DNA of 43,840 nucleotides from Rickettsia sp. (GTDB lineage: Bacteria > Pseudomonadota > Alphaproteobacteria > Rickettsiales > Rickettsiaceae): assembly GCA_020048975.1 (NCBI GenBank), contig JAIFLQ010000064.1, forward strand, positions 1 through 43,840, written 5' to 3'. The notes under the pieces were generated by a model, which saw only the letters and a list, made by a program, of their open reading frames with translations, was not told the DNA's origin and did not search any database. Shown one piece after another: positions 27,879 through 36,507 of this stretch (position 1 is its first letter; the number at the start of each line of letters is the position of its first letter). A program made the position numbers and the translations under genes.

Positions 27879-28307
27879 CTAAATAGACATATTCATGACT
27901 TTATCAAAAGCTTCCATAAATTTATCCCTTACTGATACCATAGTTTTCATTGTATTTGTTGCTTCTGTTGTTGCAGTAAGGACATCAACTAGTGATGCTT
28001 CATTAATTAAAGATTTTCTAACCACTTTTTCATGCTGATTCAAAGTACTTCTTAAAGCACTAACACTACTGCCAACCATCCCAGTTGAATCAACACCGCT
28101 AGAACCTACAGCGGATTTGGCGCCCTGTATGTGCTGTAAAATCTGAGCAGGTGACATCTTGGAAAAACTATTAAAATCCTTTTTTACCATATTATGAAAG
28201 CTTACAGCTTGCTGAACCTGAATATCTTGATCAACAGCAACCTTCGGACGGTTCTGAATTTGACTATACGTATTTTGCGCCAATAAGGAAATACTATCTA
28301 CTGCCAT
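27879..28307 (-). CDS. fliE: Flagellar hook-basal body protein FliE
   Basis: A 142-residue protein. In flagella FliE joins the MS ring to the proximal rod and is exported by the flagellar type III system. The C-terminal half carries the family signature: an EASLVDVLTATTEATNTMKT segment followed by VRDKFMEAFDKVMNM, in the manner of the FliE ending (VRNKVVEAYQEIMNM-like). The N-terminal half (1-80) is variable and somewhat longer than usual, since many FliE proteins have 100-115 residues. There is no signal peptide. It follows flgC after one base, the last gene of flgB-flgC-fliE. Confidence 0.88.
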   Translation of the reverse strand: MAVDSISLLAQNTYSQIQNRPKVAVDQDIQVQQAVSFHNMVKKDFNSFSKMSPAQILQHIQGAKSAVGSSGVDSTGMVGSSVSALRSTLNQHEKVVRKSLINEASLVDVLTATTEATNTMKTMVSVRDKFMEAFDKVMNMSI

Positions 28308-28308
28308 A

Positions 28309-28788
28309 TTATTTCATTGCCTCTATAGTTTTTTGCATTAAAGAATTACTTATCTCAATTATACCTAAATTTGCCTCATAACCACGCTGAGCCTCGCTTG
28401 CATCTGCTCGCTCAATTTCTTTCTGAATATTAGGATATTTAACGTATCCTTCTTCATTCGACGCTGGATGGCGCGGATCGTACTTTAGTATAAAGTCTGA
28501 TTTATCAAAATCAACCTTTTTAGTTGTAACAACATTAGTTCTTAATCTTTTATCATAGTTATTGTTAGCAAAAATCACTTTTCGACGGTAAGGGTTGCCA
28601 CCAGGCGTAACAGCAGTAGAATCTTCATTAGCCATGTTTTCTGCTGCAACTTTTAATCTTTCAGATTGAAAATGACTTCCGTGAGCAGCTACTTCAACAG
28701 CCTTTTTCAAATCATCCTCTAAGGCAAAACACATCTTTGATGAGCAAAACATTAACACTAAAATAAAAAATAATAATTTTGTTTTCAT
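28309..28788 (-). CDS. flgC: Flagellar proximal rod protein FlgC with an apparent Sec signal peptide
   Basis: The body matches FlgC: SERLKVAAENMANEDSTAVT, the TPGGNPYRRKVIF turn, VKYPNIQKEIERADASEAQR and the C-terminal rod helix ISNSLMQKTIEAMK. FlgC normally starts within a few residues of the amphipathic rod helix and is exported by the flagellar type III machinery without a cleaved signal. Here the chain opens with KTK, a hydrophobic run LLFFILVLM and a likely signal peptidase site after MCFA (near residue 22), before LEDDLKKAVEVAAHGSHF. The 159-residue length is explained by this extra N-terminus. It lies 24 bases after the flgB remnant and one base before fliE. Confidence 0.9.
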   Translation of the reverse strand: MKTKLLFFILVLMFCSSKMCFALEDDLKKAVEVAAHGSHFQSERLKVAAENMANEDSTAVTPGGNPYRRKVIFANNNYDKRLRTNVVTTKKVDFDKSDFILKYDPRHPASNEEGYVKYPNIQKEIERADASEAQRGYEANLGIIEISNSLMQKTIEAMK

Positions 28789-28812
28789 AATTTGTTATTT
28801 ATATTCGTAGTT

Positions 28813-29321
28813 TTACTTACCAAGCACAGCTGATACTAAGCTATTCATTACTGCATATCCTTTAACAGCCGCATTGTAATCTTGCTGATTTTGAGATACT
28901 TTTGTCATTTGCTGAGCAAGAGAAACATTATTGCCATTGGGCTTAACTTCGTAGGGGTCTTTCAGCTTATGAGAAGAAAATTTTCCGCCAGATTTTTGAC
29001 CTCCGTCAATATGATTATCCGCTGTCCTTACAAGCCTAACCGCTCTAGTCGCCTTTCCTTTTCCGTTAGGTCAGAATATTCCTTGGGAGCATCAACTTCT
29101 TCAGCTTTATAACCTGGTGTATTTACGTTAGCAAGATTCTGAGATAATACTTTATGTCTAAAAGAAGTAAGCTCAAGATATGACTTCATTAACTCATTAG
29201 TTGTCGTGTTTTTTGTATCGTCACTATTATCTGATTTTTTCATAGAAATATATTTCCCACCATAAGCACTAAAGCTGGCGGTCAAAATACAAAATGCAAA
29301 AAGAACCAGTATTTTCTTCAT
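28813..29321 (-). pseudogene. flgB: Flagellar rod protein FlgB, interrupted by a one-base frameshift
   Basis: Two frames together encode a complete FlgB. The first (29321 to the stop at 29028) gives a signal-peptide-like opening (MKKILVLFAFCILTASFSAYG), split as MKKILVLFAFC and ILTASFSAYG, then SQNLANVNTPGYKAEEVDAP. The second, open from about 29068, gives TRAVRLVRTADNHI, DPYEVKPNGNNVSLAQQM, the helix QQDYNAAVKGYAVMNSLV, and TAA at 28813-28815. Adding one A to the A4 run of the coding strand (T4 at 29059-29062) joins them into a 169-residue FlgB. The lesion may be real, a slippage site, or a homopolymer sequencing error. Like FlgC it carries an unexpected Sec-type signal peptide. Confidence 0.85.
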
Positions 29322-29587
29322 ATCTAAATAAATAATACTTTAATATTTTTTTATATCTTAGTTAAAAAGCTCCAAGTTACCATGTATAGCATAGTTATAA
29401 CTTATTTACAATACCCTAGCATCTACCAAACAGGATTACACAAAATAATAATATTGTGTCCCAAAATTACATACTCTGGAATATAGAGTAATGTTTAGTT
29501 GGTTAATTTTTATTGCCAATTTTGCATTTTTAGTGTACCAATTGTATTAGCAAAGAGTCGGCAAACTATTCAAAGGTATGTTTTTTG

Positions 29588-29962
29588 ATGCACCATAACT
29601 CTAAAATCTTACTTGAGTACTTACCCATTATAGTTTTTTTTGGTATCGCTACGTTTATTGCGCTAGTTGTTGTTATTTTACCTAAAATTCTTGCGAAAGC
29701 TAACCCGCAAAAAAACAAACTCAAAGGCTACGAATGTGGCTTTGAACCATTTAGTGATGCAAGAGCAAAATTTGATATTCGTTTCTATTTGGTTGCGATT
29801 TTATTTATTATTTTTGATTTGGAAGTGGCGTTTTTAATCCCTTGGGCTATTAATCTAAAGGCAATAGGCATGCTTGGTTTTTGGTCAATGATAGTTTTTC
29901 TATCTGTCTTAGCTGTTGGATTTATTTACGAATGGAAAAAAGGTGCTTTAGAATGGGAATAA
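29588..29962 (+). CDS. nuoA: NADH-quinone oxidoreductase subunit A
   Basis: A 124-residue membrane subunit of complex I with three transmembrane helices. Family motifs are [20 protein letters not shown] in the loop after helix 1 and [11 protein letters not shown] in helix 2. I start it at ATG 29588-29590; a TTG directly before it is in frame but less likely. It is the first gene of the nuo run and overlaps nuoB by ten bases. The 266-base spacer to flgB is divergent; a TTGCAT-17-TATTAG pair near 29530-29560 is a possible but weak promoter. Confidence 0.93.
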   Translation: MHHNSKILLEYLPIIVFFGIATFIALVVVILPKILAKANPQKNKLKGYECGFEPFSDARAKFDIRFYLVAILFIIFDLEVAFLIPWAINLKAIGMLGFWSMIVFLSVLAVGFIYEWKKGALEWE

Positions 29963-30456
29963 TATCATCGCAAGATAGTTTTTTCGAAGAAGAGTTATCG
30001 GATCGTGGATTCGTTTTAGCAAAAGTAGATGATTTAGTAGGCTGGGCTAGAGCCAATTCATTATGGCCAATGACTTTTGGACTGGCATGCTGTGCAGTTG
30101 AAATGATGCAAGCCGCAGCATCTAGATATGATATGGATAGATTTGGATTTTTGTTTCGCCCCAGTCCAAGACAAGCTGATCTGATGATAGTAGCTGGAAC
30201 ATTGACAAACAAAATGGCAGCTCCTATGAGGAGAGTCTACGACCAAATGGCCGATCCTAAATATGTTATTTCTATGGGGAGCTGTGCTAATGGTGGTGGT
30301 TATTACCATTATTCTTACTCAGTAGTTAGGGGCTGTGATCGGATTGTACCAGTTGATGTTTATGTTCCTGGTTGTCCGCCAACTGCAGAAGCTTTAATTT
30401 ATGGCTTAATGCAGTTACAAAGAAAAATCAAAAGAACCAGTAGGTTTAAAGGCTAG
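29953..30456 (+). CDS. nuoB: NADH-quinone oxidoreductase subunit B
   Basis: A 167-residue subunit that holds the last iron-sulfur cluster (N2) before ubiquinone. Cysteine motifs are [18 protein letters not shown] and [11 protein letters not shown]. The start is placed at ATG 29953-29955 ([15 protein letters not shown]), which fits the family. The frame is open 24 codons further upstream, but that part overlaps nuoA and looks like translated nuoA sequence. Confidence 0.96.
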   Translation: MGIISSQDSFFEEELSDRGFVLAKVDDLVGWARANSLWPMTFGLACCAVEMMQAAASRYDMDRFGFLFRPSPRQADLMIVAGTLTNKMAAPMRRVYDQMADPKYVISMGSCANGGGYYHYSYSVVRGCDRIVPVDVYVPGCPPTAEALIYGLMQLQRKIKRTSRFKG

Positions 30457-30458
30457 TA

Positions 30459-31055
30459 ATGAAGTGTGTAGATATTATTGACGAATTTTTAAAAAAGAAA
30501 AATCTAGAATCTTCAAAACTCTCAATAGATGGTTTTATTGGATATAAAATATCATCACAAGATCTAATATCATTTATTCAATTTTTAAAAGAACACAAAG
30601 ATTTAAGGTTTACAATTTTAACAGATTTATTTGCTGCTGATTTTCCAGAGCGTGAAAAGCGTTTTGAAGTAGTCTACAGTTTATTAAGTTTACAAATTAA
30701 TGAGAGAGTTTTACTAAAAATTGAATTAGCAGAAGATGAGTCAACCGACTCTTTAACGTCTGTTTATAACGCTGCTTGCTGGTATGAGAGAGAAATATTC
30801 GATATGTTTGGTATTGATTTTAACAACTCTCCAGATTTGAGACGTATACTGACTGATTATGGCTTCAAGGGACATCCATTACGCAAGGATTTTCCACTTA
30901 CTGGCCATGTGCAAGTCATATATGATGAAAAACTGGAAAAAGTTATATATGAACCTGTTTTGCTTGAGCAAGAGTTTCGGAATTTTGATTTTGTGTCTCC
31001 GTGGCAAGGCCCTGGGAATTATGTTTTACCTGGTGACGAAAAAGCAACAAAATAG
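30459..31055 (+). CDS. nuoC: NADH-quinone oxidoreductase subunit C
   Basis: A 198-residue peripheral-arm subunit (30 kDa family). The hallmark region is WYEREIFDMFGIDFNNSPDLRRILTDYGFKGHPLRKDFPLTGH, seen as consecutive blocks WYEREIFDMFGI, PDLRRILTDYGF and GHPLRKDFPLTGH. The C-terminus FDFVSPWQGP is also typical. It begins two bases after nuoB. NuoC and NuoD are separate genes, as in alphaproteobacteria, rather than fused as in E. coli. Confidence 0.96.
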   Translation: MKCVDIIDEFLKKKNLESSKLSIDGFIGYKISSQDLISFIQFLKEHKDLRFTILTDLFAADFPEREKRFEVVYSLLSLQINERVLLKIELAEDESTDSLTSVYNAACWYEREIFDMFGIDFNNSPDLRRILTDYGFKGHPLRKDFPLTGHVQVIYDEKLEKVIYEPVLLEQEFRNFDFVSPWQGPGNYVLPGDEKATK

Positions 31056-31077
31056 AAGCAAATAATTTAGTACATCT

Positions 31078-32280
31078 ATGTTAGAAAACGAAGAAGAGTA
31101 TGAGGACAAAAAAGATACTGGGCTTACAACAATTAATTTTGGTCCCCAACATCCAGCTGCACATGGAGTATTGCGCCTTATTCTTCAAATGGATGGAGAA
31201 GTTATCAATAAAGCTGATCCGCATATAGGATTACTTCATAGAGGTACAGAAAAATTAATAGAGCATAAAACATACGCTCAAGCCGTACCTTATTTTGATC
31301 GTCTGGATTATGTATCGCCAATGTGTCAGGAGCATGCTTACGCCTTAGCTGTAGAACAATTATTAAAATGCGAAGTACCAAGACGAGCCAAATATATCAG
31401 AGTTCTCTTTTCTGAACTTACAAGAATTCTAAATCATACAATGAATATAGGTACGCAAGCAGTTGACCTTGGAGCAACCACCCCTCTTTTATGGTTATTT
31501 GATGAACGTGAAAAAATTATGGAATTTTACGAAAGGGTTTCTGGTTCTCGCATGCATTCTAATTATTTTAGACCAGGTGGAGTAGCGGCCGATCTGCCTG
31601 ATGGCTTACTGGAGGATATAGGGGTTTTTGCTCAAAACTTTCCAAAATATTTAGCTGATGTTGAAACCTTATTAAACAATAATCGTATATGGAAGCAGCG
31701 GCTTGTAGGTATTGGTGTTGTTAGTCAAAAACAGGCAATGGACTGGGGGTTTTCAGGACCGATGCTGAGAGGTTCTGGAATTGAATGGGATTTGCGAAAA
31801 GCTAGACCTTACGAGATATATGATGAAATGGAATTTGATGTGCCAATTGGTGTTTCAGGTGATTGTTATGACCGCTATCTAATTAGAGTCGAGGAAATGT
31901 ACCAGTCACTTAGAATTATAGATCAATGTTTGAAAAAAATACCAAAAGGACCTGTTAAATCATTAGATTCAAAAATAACTCCACCATCTAGGGCGAAAAT
32001 GAAAGAATCTATGGAAGCTATGATTCACCATTTTAAATTATATACAGAAGGATATAATGTACCAGCAGGTGAAACATATGGTTTTGTTGAAGCTCCAAAG
32101 GGGGAATTTGGTGTTTATTTATATTCAGATGGTACTAATAAACCTTACAGATGTCGTATCAAAGCGCCAGGATTTGCTCATCTACAAGGTCTTGATTTTA
32201 TGGCGCGTGGTCATTTAATGGCTGATGTGGTATCTATAATTTCAAGCCTAGATATAGTATTCGGAGAAATTGACAGATGA
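31078..32280 (+). CDS. nuoD: NADH-quinone oxidoreductase subunit D
   Basis: A 400-residue subunit (49 kDa family) lining the quinone pocket with NuoB. Motifs are [20 protein letters not shown] near the N-terminus, [26 protein letters not shown] and [18 protein letters not shown] near the C-terminus. All are canonical and length is normal. It overlaps nuoE by four bases (ATGA). Confidence 0.98.
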   Translation: MLENEEEYEDKKDTGLTTINFGPQHPAAHGVLRLILQMDGEVINKADPHIGLLHRGTEKLIEHKTYAQAVPYFDRLDYVSPMCQEHAYALAVEQLLKCEVPRRAKYIRVLFSELTRILNHTMNIGTQAVDLGATTPLLWLFDEREKIMEFYERVSGSRMHSNYFRPGGVAADLPDGLLEDIGVFAQNFPKYLADVETLLNNNRIWKQRLVGIGVVSQKQAMDWGFSGPMLRGSGIEWDLRKARPYEIYDEMEFDVPIGVSGDCYDRYLIRVEEMYQSLRIIDQCLKKIPKGPVKSLDSKITPPSRAKMKESMEAMIHHFKLYTEGYNVPAGETYGFVEAPKGEFGVYLYSDGTNKPYRCRIKAPGFAHLQGLDFMARGHLMADVVSIISSLDIVFGEIDR

Positions 32281-32807
32281 CCGAGAAAAAAAATAAATTT
32301 AGTTTTAGCAAAGAAAATGCTAAAAAAGCAGAAGAAATAGTTAGTAAATATCCAACTGGCAGACAAAAAAGCGCTGTACTACCATTGCTTGATTTGGCAC
32401 AAAGACAAAATAACGGATGGTTATCAGTAGATGTTATTGAACATGTTGCTGATTACATTTTGGAACCTTATATGCGTGTCTACGAAGTAGCTTCATTTTA
32501 CAGTATGTTTTATTTAAAACCCGTAGGTAAGAATCATATTCAAGTATGTGGTACTACGCCATGTTGGTTACGAGGTGCTGCTGATATTTTAAAAACTTGC
32601 GAAGATCAAATTGGTATAAAATGTGGAAGTACTTCTGCAGATGGTAATTTTACTATTTCAGAAGTTGAATGTCTTGGAGCTTGCGTGAATGCACCTTTAA
32701 TTCAGATAAATGATGATTATTATGAGAATCTAACAACTGAAAAAATACGATCCATTATTGATGATCTATCCAAGAAAGAAGTAAAAAAAGAAAGGAAAAA
32801 AAAGTGA
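32277..32807 (+). CDS. nuoE: NADH-quinone oxidoreductase subunit E
   Basis: A 176-residue thioredoxin-like [2Fe-2S] subunit (24 kDa family) of the NADH-oxidising module. Ligands are the [10 protein letters not shown] pair and the VECLGAC pair, with the spacing expected for cluster N1a. The C-terminal tail is Lys-rich. The last four bases overlap the following hypothetical gene, whose frame begins with GTG at 32804. Confidence 0.96.
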   Translation: MTEKKNKFSFSKENAKKAEEIVSKYPTGRQKSAVLPLLDLAQRQNNGWLSVDVIEHVADYILEPYMRVYEVASFYSMFYLKPVGKNHIQVCGTTPCWLRGAADILKTCEDQIGIKCGSTSADGNFTISEVECLGACVNAPLIQINDDYYENLTTEKIRSIIDDLSKKEVKKERKKK

Positions 32808-33565
32808 ATAAGACTTTGTTCAGAGAATCAGATTTGATGTCATCCCCTCAAAAGCGGGGATCCAGAAAAAATACAAAGTGGCTTCCCGCTTTTGCGGGGA
32901 TGACATTTTGGGAAACTTATAGTTTCATTAGACCTCTTACAATCGTATTACTCGTTTTAAATATTTCTACAACTCAAGCTGATTATATTAGCGGTGCATA
33001 CTCTGTTACTGAAAAATCTTTTGATTTCACAAAAGCTATTGCATCTGATAAGTGCAACGGTAAGATACCTTATCCATTACTATATAATGATGAGGAAGAA
33101 ATAATAGATGCACTTAATCACGAGATCCTTGATTTTGTTCATTCATATGTAATTTGCAACCAAGAAAAGAGAAGTAATTTTTCAGTAAGTTTTGATTTGC
33201 CAGAATCTGGATCTTTAGATTATTTTAGTATTAGATGGATTACCAAAAAAGATAATAAAATTTATCGTATTGATAGTTTGAATTTTGATACGCAAAATGC
33301 CGAGCTAGTACAAATTGATGATATTTTTAACTCGATGAGTAGCACCATTTTTAACGAAATAATAAAGCTCTCTGATGGTCATTTACAACAAACCGACAAT
33401 TGGGAAACGTTCTTAGATAAAATTGGGAAAAGAAACATCCAATATTATCTTAAAAACGGAGAATGGTATTTAGTTTTTAATGAAACTCCATTATTAGACA
33501 AAGTTATTGACGTCAAAATTCCACAATATTTTTTAGAAGGTGATGATGTTACAAACGCAAGATAG
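32804..33565 (+). CDS. Secreted protein of unknown function inside the nuo operon, repeat at N-terminus
   Basis: The frame is open from GTG 32804, giving 253 residues, but residues about 12-34 are translated palindromic repeat. Starting instead at ATG 32900 (inside the repeat) gives 221 residues with a clean signal peptide (hydrophobic [15 protein letters not shown], cleavage near TTQA). The secreted part ends with [20 protein letters not shown] and an [10 protein letters not shown] block, which faintly recalls DUF3298-type extracytoplasmic domains; this is weak. It is not a complex I subunit that I know. It overlaps nuoF by about 20 bases. Which start is used is the main uncertainty. Confidence 0.7.
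   Translation: MNKTLFRESDLMSSPQKRGSRKNTKWLPAFAGMTFWETYSFIRPLTIVLLVLNISTTQADYISGAYSVTEKSFDFTKAIASDKCNGKIPYPLLYNDEEEIIDALNHEILDFVHSYVICNQEKRSNFSVSFDLPESGSLDYFSIRWITKKDNKIYRIDSLNFDTQNAELVQIDDIFNSMSSTIFNEIIKLSDGHLQQTDNWETFLDKIGKRNIQYYLKNGEWYLVFNETPLLDKVIDVKIPQYFLEGDDVTNAR
32837..32906. repeat. Palindromic repeat at the 5' end of the hypothetical nuo-operon gene
   Basis: An arm at 32837-32859 (ATGTCATCCCCTCAAAAGCG and onward) is matched by its reverse complement at 32884-32906 with one or two differences, around a central spacer of about 24 bases. The arms are G+C-rich compared with the surroundings. Translated in the gene's frame it gives the peptide [10 protein letters not shown]...WLPAFAGMT, a wording I recognise from repeats dispersed through rickettsial and some other intracellular genomes. 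The right arm contains the ATG at 32900-32902. Confidence 0.85.
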
Positions 33566-34835
33566 GATCTTTACTAACTTATATAATGAGTATTCTGCTG
33601 ATTTGGTTTCAGCAAAATTACGTGGTGATTGGGACAAGACAAAATCATTAATTACTAAAGGGAATGACTGGATCATTGAGGAAGTAAAAGCTTCGGGATT
33701 AAGGGGCAGAGGAGGAGCCGGGTTTTCAACTGGTATGAAATGGTCTTTTATGCCAAAAACTCATCCGAAACCTTCTTACCTTGTTGTTAATGCTGATGAA
33801 TCAGAACCAGGTACTTGTAAAGACAGAGATATTCTAAGATATGAACCACATAAATTAATAGAAGGATGTTTACTTGCCTCTGTAGCAATAGGCGCGCACA
33901 GCTGCTACATATATATACGTGGTGAATTTTACAACGAAGCACTTGCTGTTCAAAAAGCAATAGATGAGGCTTACGAAGAAAAGTTAATTGGCAAGAATGC
34001 TTGCGGTTCTGGTTATGATTTGGATATATATCTTCATCGTGGTGCTGGGGCTTATATATGTGGAGAAGAAACAGCTCTCCTTGAGAGTTTAGAAGGTAAA
34101 AAAGGTCAGCCAAGATTAAAACCACCTTTTCCTGCTGGAGCTGGTTTATATGGCTGTCCTACTACTATCAATAATGTGGAATCTATCGCAGTGGTTCCAA
34201 CTATTCTAAGGCGTGGAGCTTCATGGTTTGCTGCTATTGGCAAACCAAATAATACTGGCACTAAATTATTTTGTATTTCTGGCCATGTTAATGAACCAAA
34301 AAACGTAGAAGAAGCAATGGGCATTCCTTTGAGGGAGTTAATCGAGAAATATGCTGGAGGTGTTCGCGGTGGATGGGATAATCTAAAAGCTATTATTCCT
34401 GGTGGCTCATCTGTACCAATGATTACAAAAGAGATGTGTGAAACAGTAACTATGGATTTTGATTCTCTACGCTCAGTTGGTTCTGGTCTTGGCACTGGCG
34501 GAATTATAGTGATGGATAAATCAACTGATATAATTTATGCCATTGCTCGTTTAAGCAAATTCTATATGCATGAATCATGCGGCCAATGTACACCATGCCG
34601 CGAAGGAACTGGTTGGATGTGGCGTATAATGATGCGTCTTTGCCGAGGAGAAGCTAGAATTGAAGAAATTGACGAACTACTAGATATCAGCAAACAAATT
34701 GAAGGTCATACAATATGCGCTCTTGGCGATGCTGCAGCCTGGCCTATACAAGGGCTAATTAGACATTTTCGTCATGAAATTGAGGATAGAATTAGAAAAG
34801 GTACTGTTGTAAATCACAAAAACATAACTAATTAA
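33546..34835 (+). CDS. nuoF: NADH-quinone oxidoreductase subunit F
   Basis: The 51-kDa subunit that binds NADH, FMN and a [4Fe-4S] cluster. The N-terminal [20 protein letters not shown] binds [17 protein letters not shown]-type wording ([14 protein letters not shown]) follows, and the cluster motif is [18 protein letters not shown] start at ATG 33546 ([13 protein letters not shown]), giving 429 residues; another ATG and a GTG lie immediately upstream in frame. nuoG and later subunits are not next: metG follows after 123 bases, so the rest of complex I must be encoded elsewhere. Confidence 0.96.
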   Translation: MLQTQDRIFTNLYNEYSADLVSAKLRGDWDKTKSLITKGNDWIIEEVKASGLRGRGGAGFSTGMKWSFMPKTHPKPSYLVVNADESEPGTCKDRDILRYEPHKLIEGCLLASVAIGAHSCYIYIRGEFYNEALAVQKAIDEAYEEKLIGKNACGSGYDLDIYLHRGAGAYICGEETALLESLEGKKGQPRLKPPFPAGAGLYGCPTTINNVESIAVVPTILRRGASWFAAIGKPNNTGTKLFCISGHVNEPKNVEEAMGIPLRELIEKYAGGVRGGWDNLKAIIPGGSSVPMITKEMCETVTMDFDSLRSVGSGLGTGGIIVMDKSTDIIYAIARLSKFYMHESCGQCTPCREGTGWMWRIMMRLCRGEARIEEIDELLDISKQIEGHTICALGDAAAWPIQGLIRHFRHEIEDRIRKGTVVNHKNITN

Positions 34836-34901
34836 TCCAAATTTACCACTTCGCTTAAGATACTACCAAAAATCCCTTTAACTCTATAAGTAGCAAACTT
34901 G

Positions 34902-34929
34902 TTGAAAAAGAACGTGATTCATGTATCAT
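34902..34929 (+). promoter_or_regulatory. Possible sigma70-type promoter for metG
   Basis: TTGAAA (34902-34907) and TATCAT (34924-34929) are 16 bases apart in the spacer between nuoF and metG. Each box differs from consensus at one position. A start near 34936 would leave a short leader before the GTG at 34959. It would let metG-tatD be expressed independently of nuo. Confidence 0.4.
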
Positions 34930-34958
34930 TAGGCACTTTTAATCTAGGTAATTTTTAA

Positions 34959-36497
34959 GTGTCAGATAATAATTTTTATATAACAACGCCAATATATTAT
35001 GTAAATGATGTACCTCATATAGGTCACGCTTATACTAGTTTAACCTGCGATGTAATTGCTAGATTTATGAAACTAAATGGCAAGAACGTTAGATTCTTGA
35101 CTGGCACTGATGAACATGGACAAAAAGTAGAAAAATCAGCTTTAAATAACAATCTTTCTCCACAAGAATTTACCGATAAAATGTCTGTAAGTTTTAGAGA
35201 TTTACTGAAAGCATTAAATATTACAAATTCTGATTTTATCAGAACAACTGAAGCAAGACATAAGCTGGGAGTAAAAGCCTTTTGGCAAAAATTGGAAAAG
35301 AATTGCGATATATATAGTAGTAAATATTCTGGTTGGTATTCTATTCGGGATGAAGCTTTTTATGACGAATCAGAACTAACGCCAGAGGGTTTAGCGCCTA
35401 CAGGAGCGCAGGTTGAATGGGTAGAAGAACCTAGTTATTTTTTTGCTTTATCTAAATGGCAAGATAAGTTAATAGAGTTTTACGAAGCAAATCCAGATTT
35501 CATTAGACCAAAAACCAGAAGAAATGAAGTTATAAGTTTTGTAAAAAGTGGTCTTACAGATTTGTCAATCTCAAGAACAAGTTTTAAATGGGGTATTCCT
35601 GTTCCAGATAATAAAGAACATGTTATTTATGTATGGCTTGATGCATTAACAAATTATATTTCAGCACTTGGATACCCAGATGAAACAGATGATTATAAAA
35701 ACTTCTGGCCAGCAGATGTTCATGTTGTGGGCAAAGATATTCTAAGATTCCACGCTATTTATTGGCCAGCCTTTTTAATGTCAGCAGGTATCCCTATACC
35801 AAAATCTATTTTTGCTCATGGTTGGTGGACAAACGAGGGGCAAAAAATATCAAAATCTGTTGGTAATGTCATTGATCCATTTAAATTAATTGATGATTTT
35901 GGCTTAGATCAAGTTAGATATTTCCTAATGAGGGAAGTGATATTTGGTAATGATGGAAATTATGCACGGGAAAACTTAATCCAAAGAAATAATAGTGAAT
36001 TATCCAATAAAATTGGTAATTTGATGCAACGAACTTGTTCTTTCATTTTTAAAAATTGCCAAGAAAGAATGCCAGAGGTTACAAAAGAATTTGTAGATAC
36101 AATGTATCAAAGTGAATTTTTTATTAAATTACAAGACATCATTAAAGATAGCATTATTCAGATGGAACATTATAATATTAATGCTGTTCTTGATAACATA
36201 ATATATGTCACCGAACAATCAAATATTTATATTGATCACGAAGCTCCATGGACACTCAAAAATTCTGATCCCCAAAAAATGAATGAAGTGTTGTACAAAA
36301 TTGTAGAAACACTAAGATATATTGCTATATTAATGCAACCTTTCACTCCTGATTCTGCAGCAAGAATGTTAAACCAACTTAATGTGCCAGAAGATAATCG
36401 TAATATAATGCACTTAGCACAAGAATTTGCTATTATACCATCTAGTAAGATAACTCAACCTTCACCAATTTTTCCAAGATTGGAACTAGAACATTAA
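34959..36497 (+). CDS. metG: Methionyl-tRNA synthetase
   Basis: A 512-residue class I aminoacyl-tRNA synthetase that charges tRNA-Met. The HIGH motif is at 20-23 (YYVNDVPHIGHAYTS) and the KMSKS motif appears as KISKS in GQKISKSVGN. TGTDEHGQKVEKSA and GWWTNEG blocks are canonical. It lacks a C-terminal tRNA-binding domain, as do rickettsial enzymes of about 510 residues. The start is the GTG at 34959. A possible promoter lies just upstream, and tatD follows after ten bases. Confidence 0.97.
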   Translation: MSDNNFYITTPIYYVNDVPHIGHAYTSLTCDVIARFMKLNGKNVRFLTGTDEHGQKVEKSALNNNLSPQEFTDKMSVSFRDLLKALNITNSDFIRTTEARHKLGVKAFWQKLEKNCDIYSSKYSGWYSIRDEAFYDESELTPEGLAPTGAQVEWVEEPSYFFALSKWQDKLIEFYEANPDFIRPKTRRNEVISFVKSGLTDLSISRTSFKWGIPVPDNKEHVIYVWLDALTNYISALGYPDETDDYKNFWPADVHVVGKDILRFHAIYWPAFLMSAGIPIPKSIFAHGWWTNEGQKISKSVGNVIDPFKLIDDFGLDQVRYFLMREVIFGNDGNYARENLIQRNNSELSNKIGNLMQRTCSFIFKNCQERMPEVTKEFVDTMYQSEFFIKLQDIIKDSIIQMEHYNINAVLDNIIYVTEQSNIYIDHEAPWTLKNSDPQKMNEVLYKIVETLRYIAILMQPFTPDSAARMLNQLNVPEDNRNIMHLAQEFAIIPSSKITQPSPIFPRLELEH

Positions 36498-36507
36498 AAA
36501 TAGATAT

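Noticed and set aside
29881-29952. Upstream extension of nuoB
   Set aside because: It overlaps nuoA out of frame and reads like shadow sequence; the family start is the ATG at 29953.
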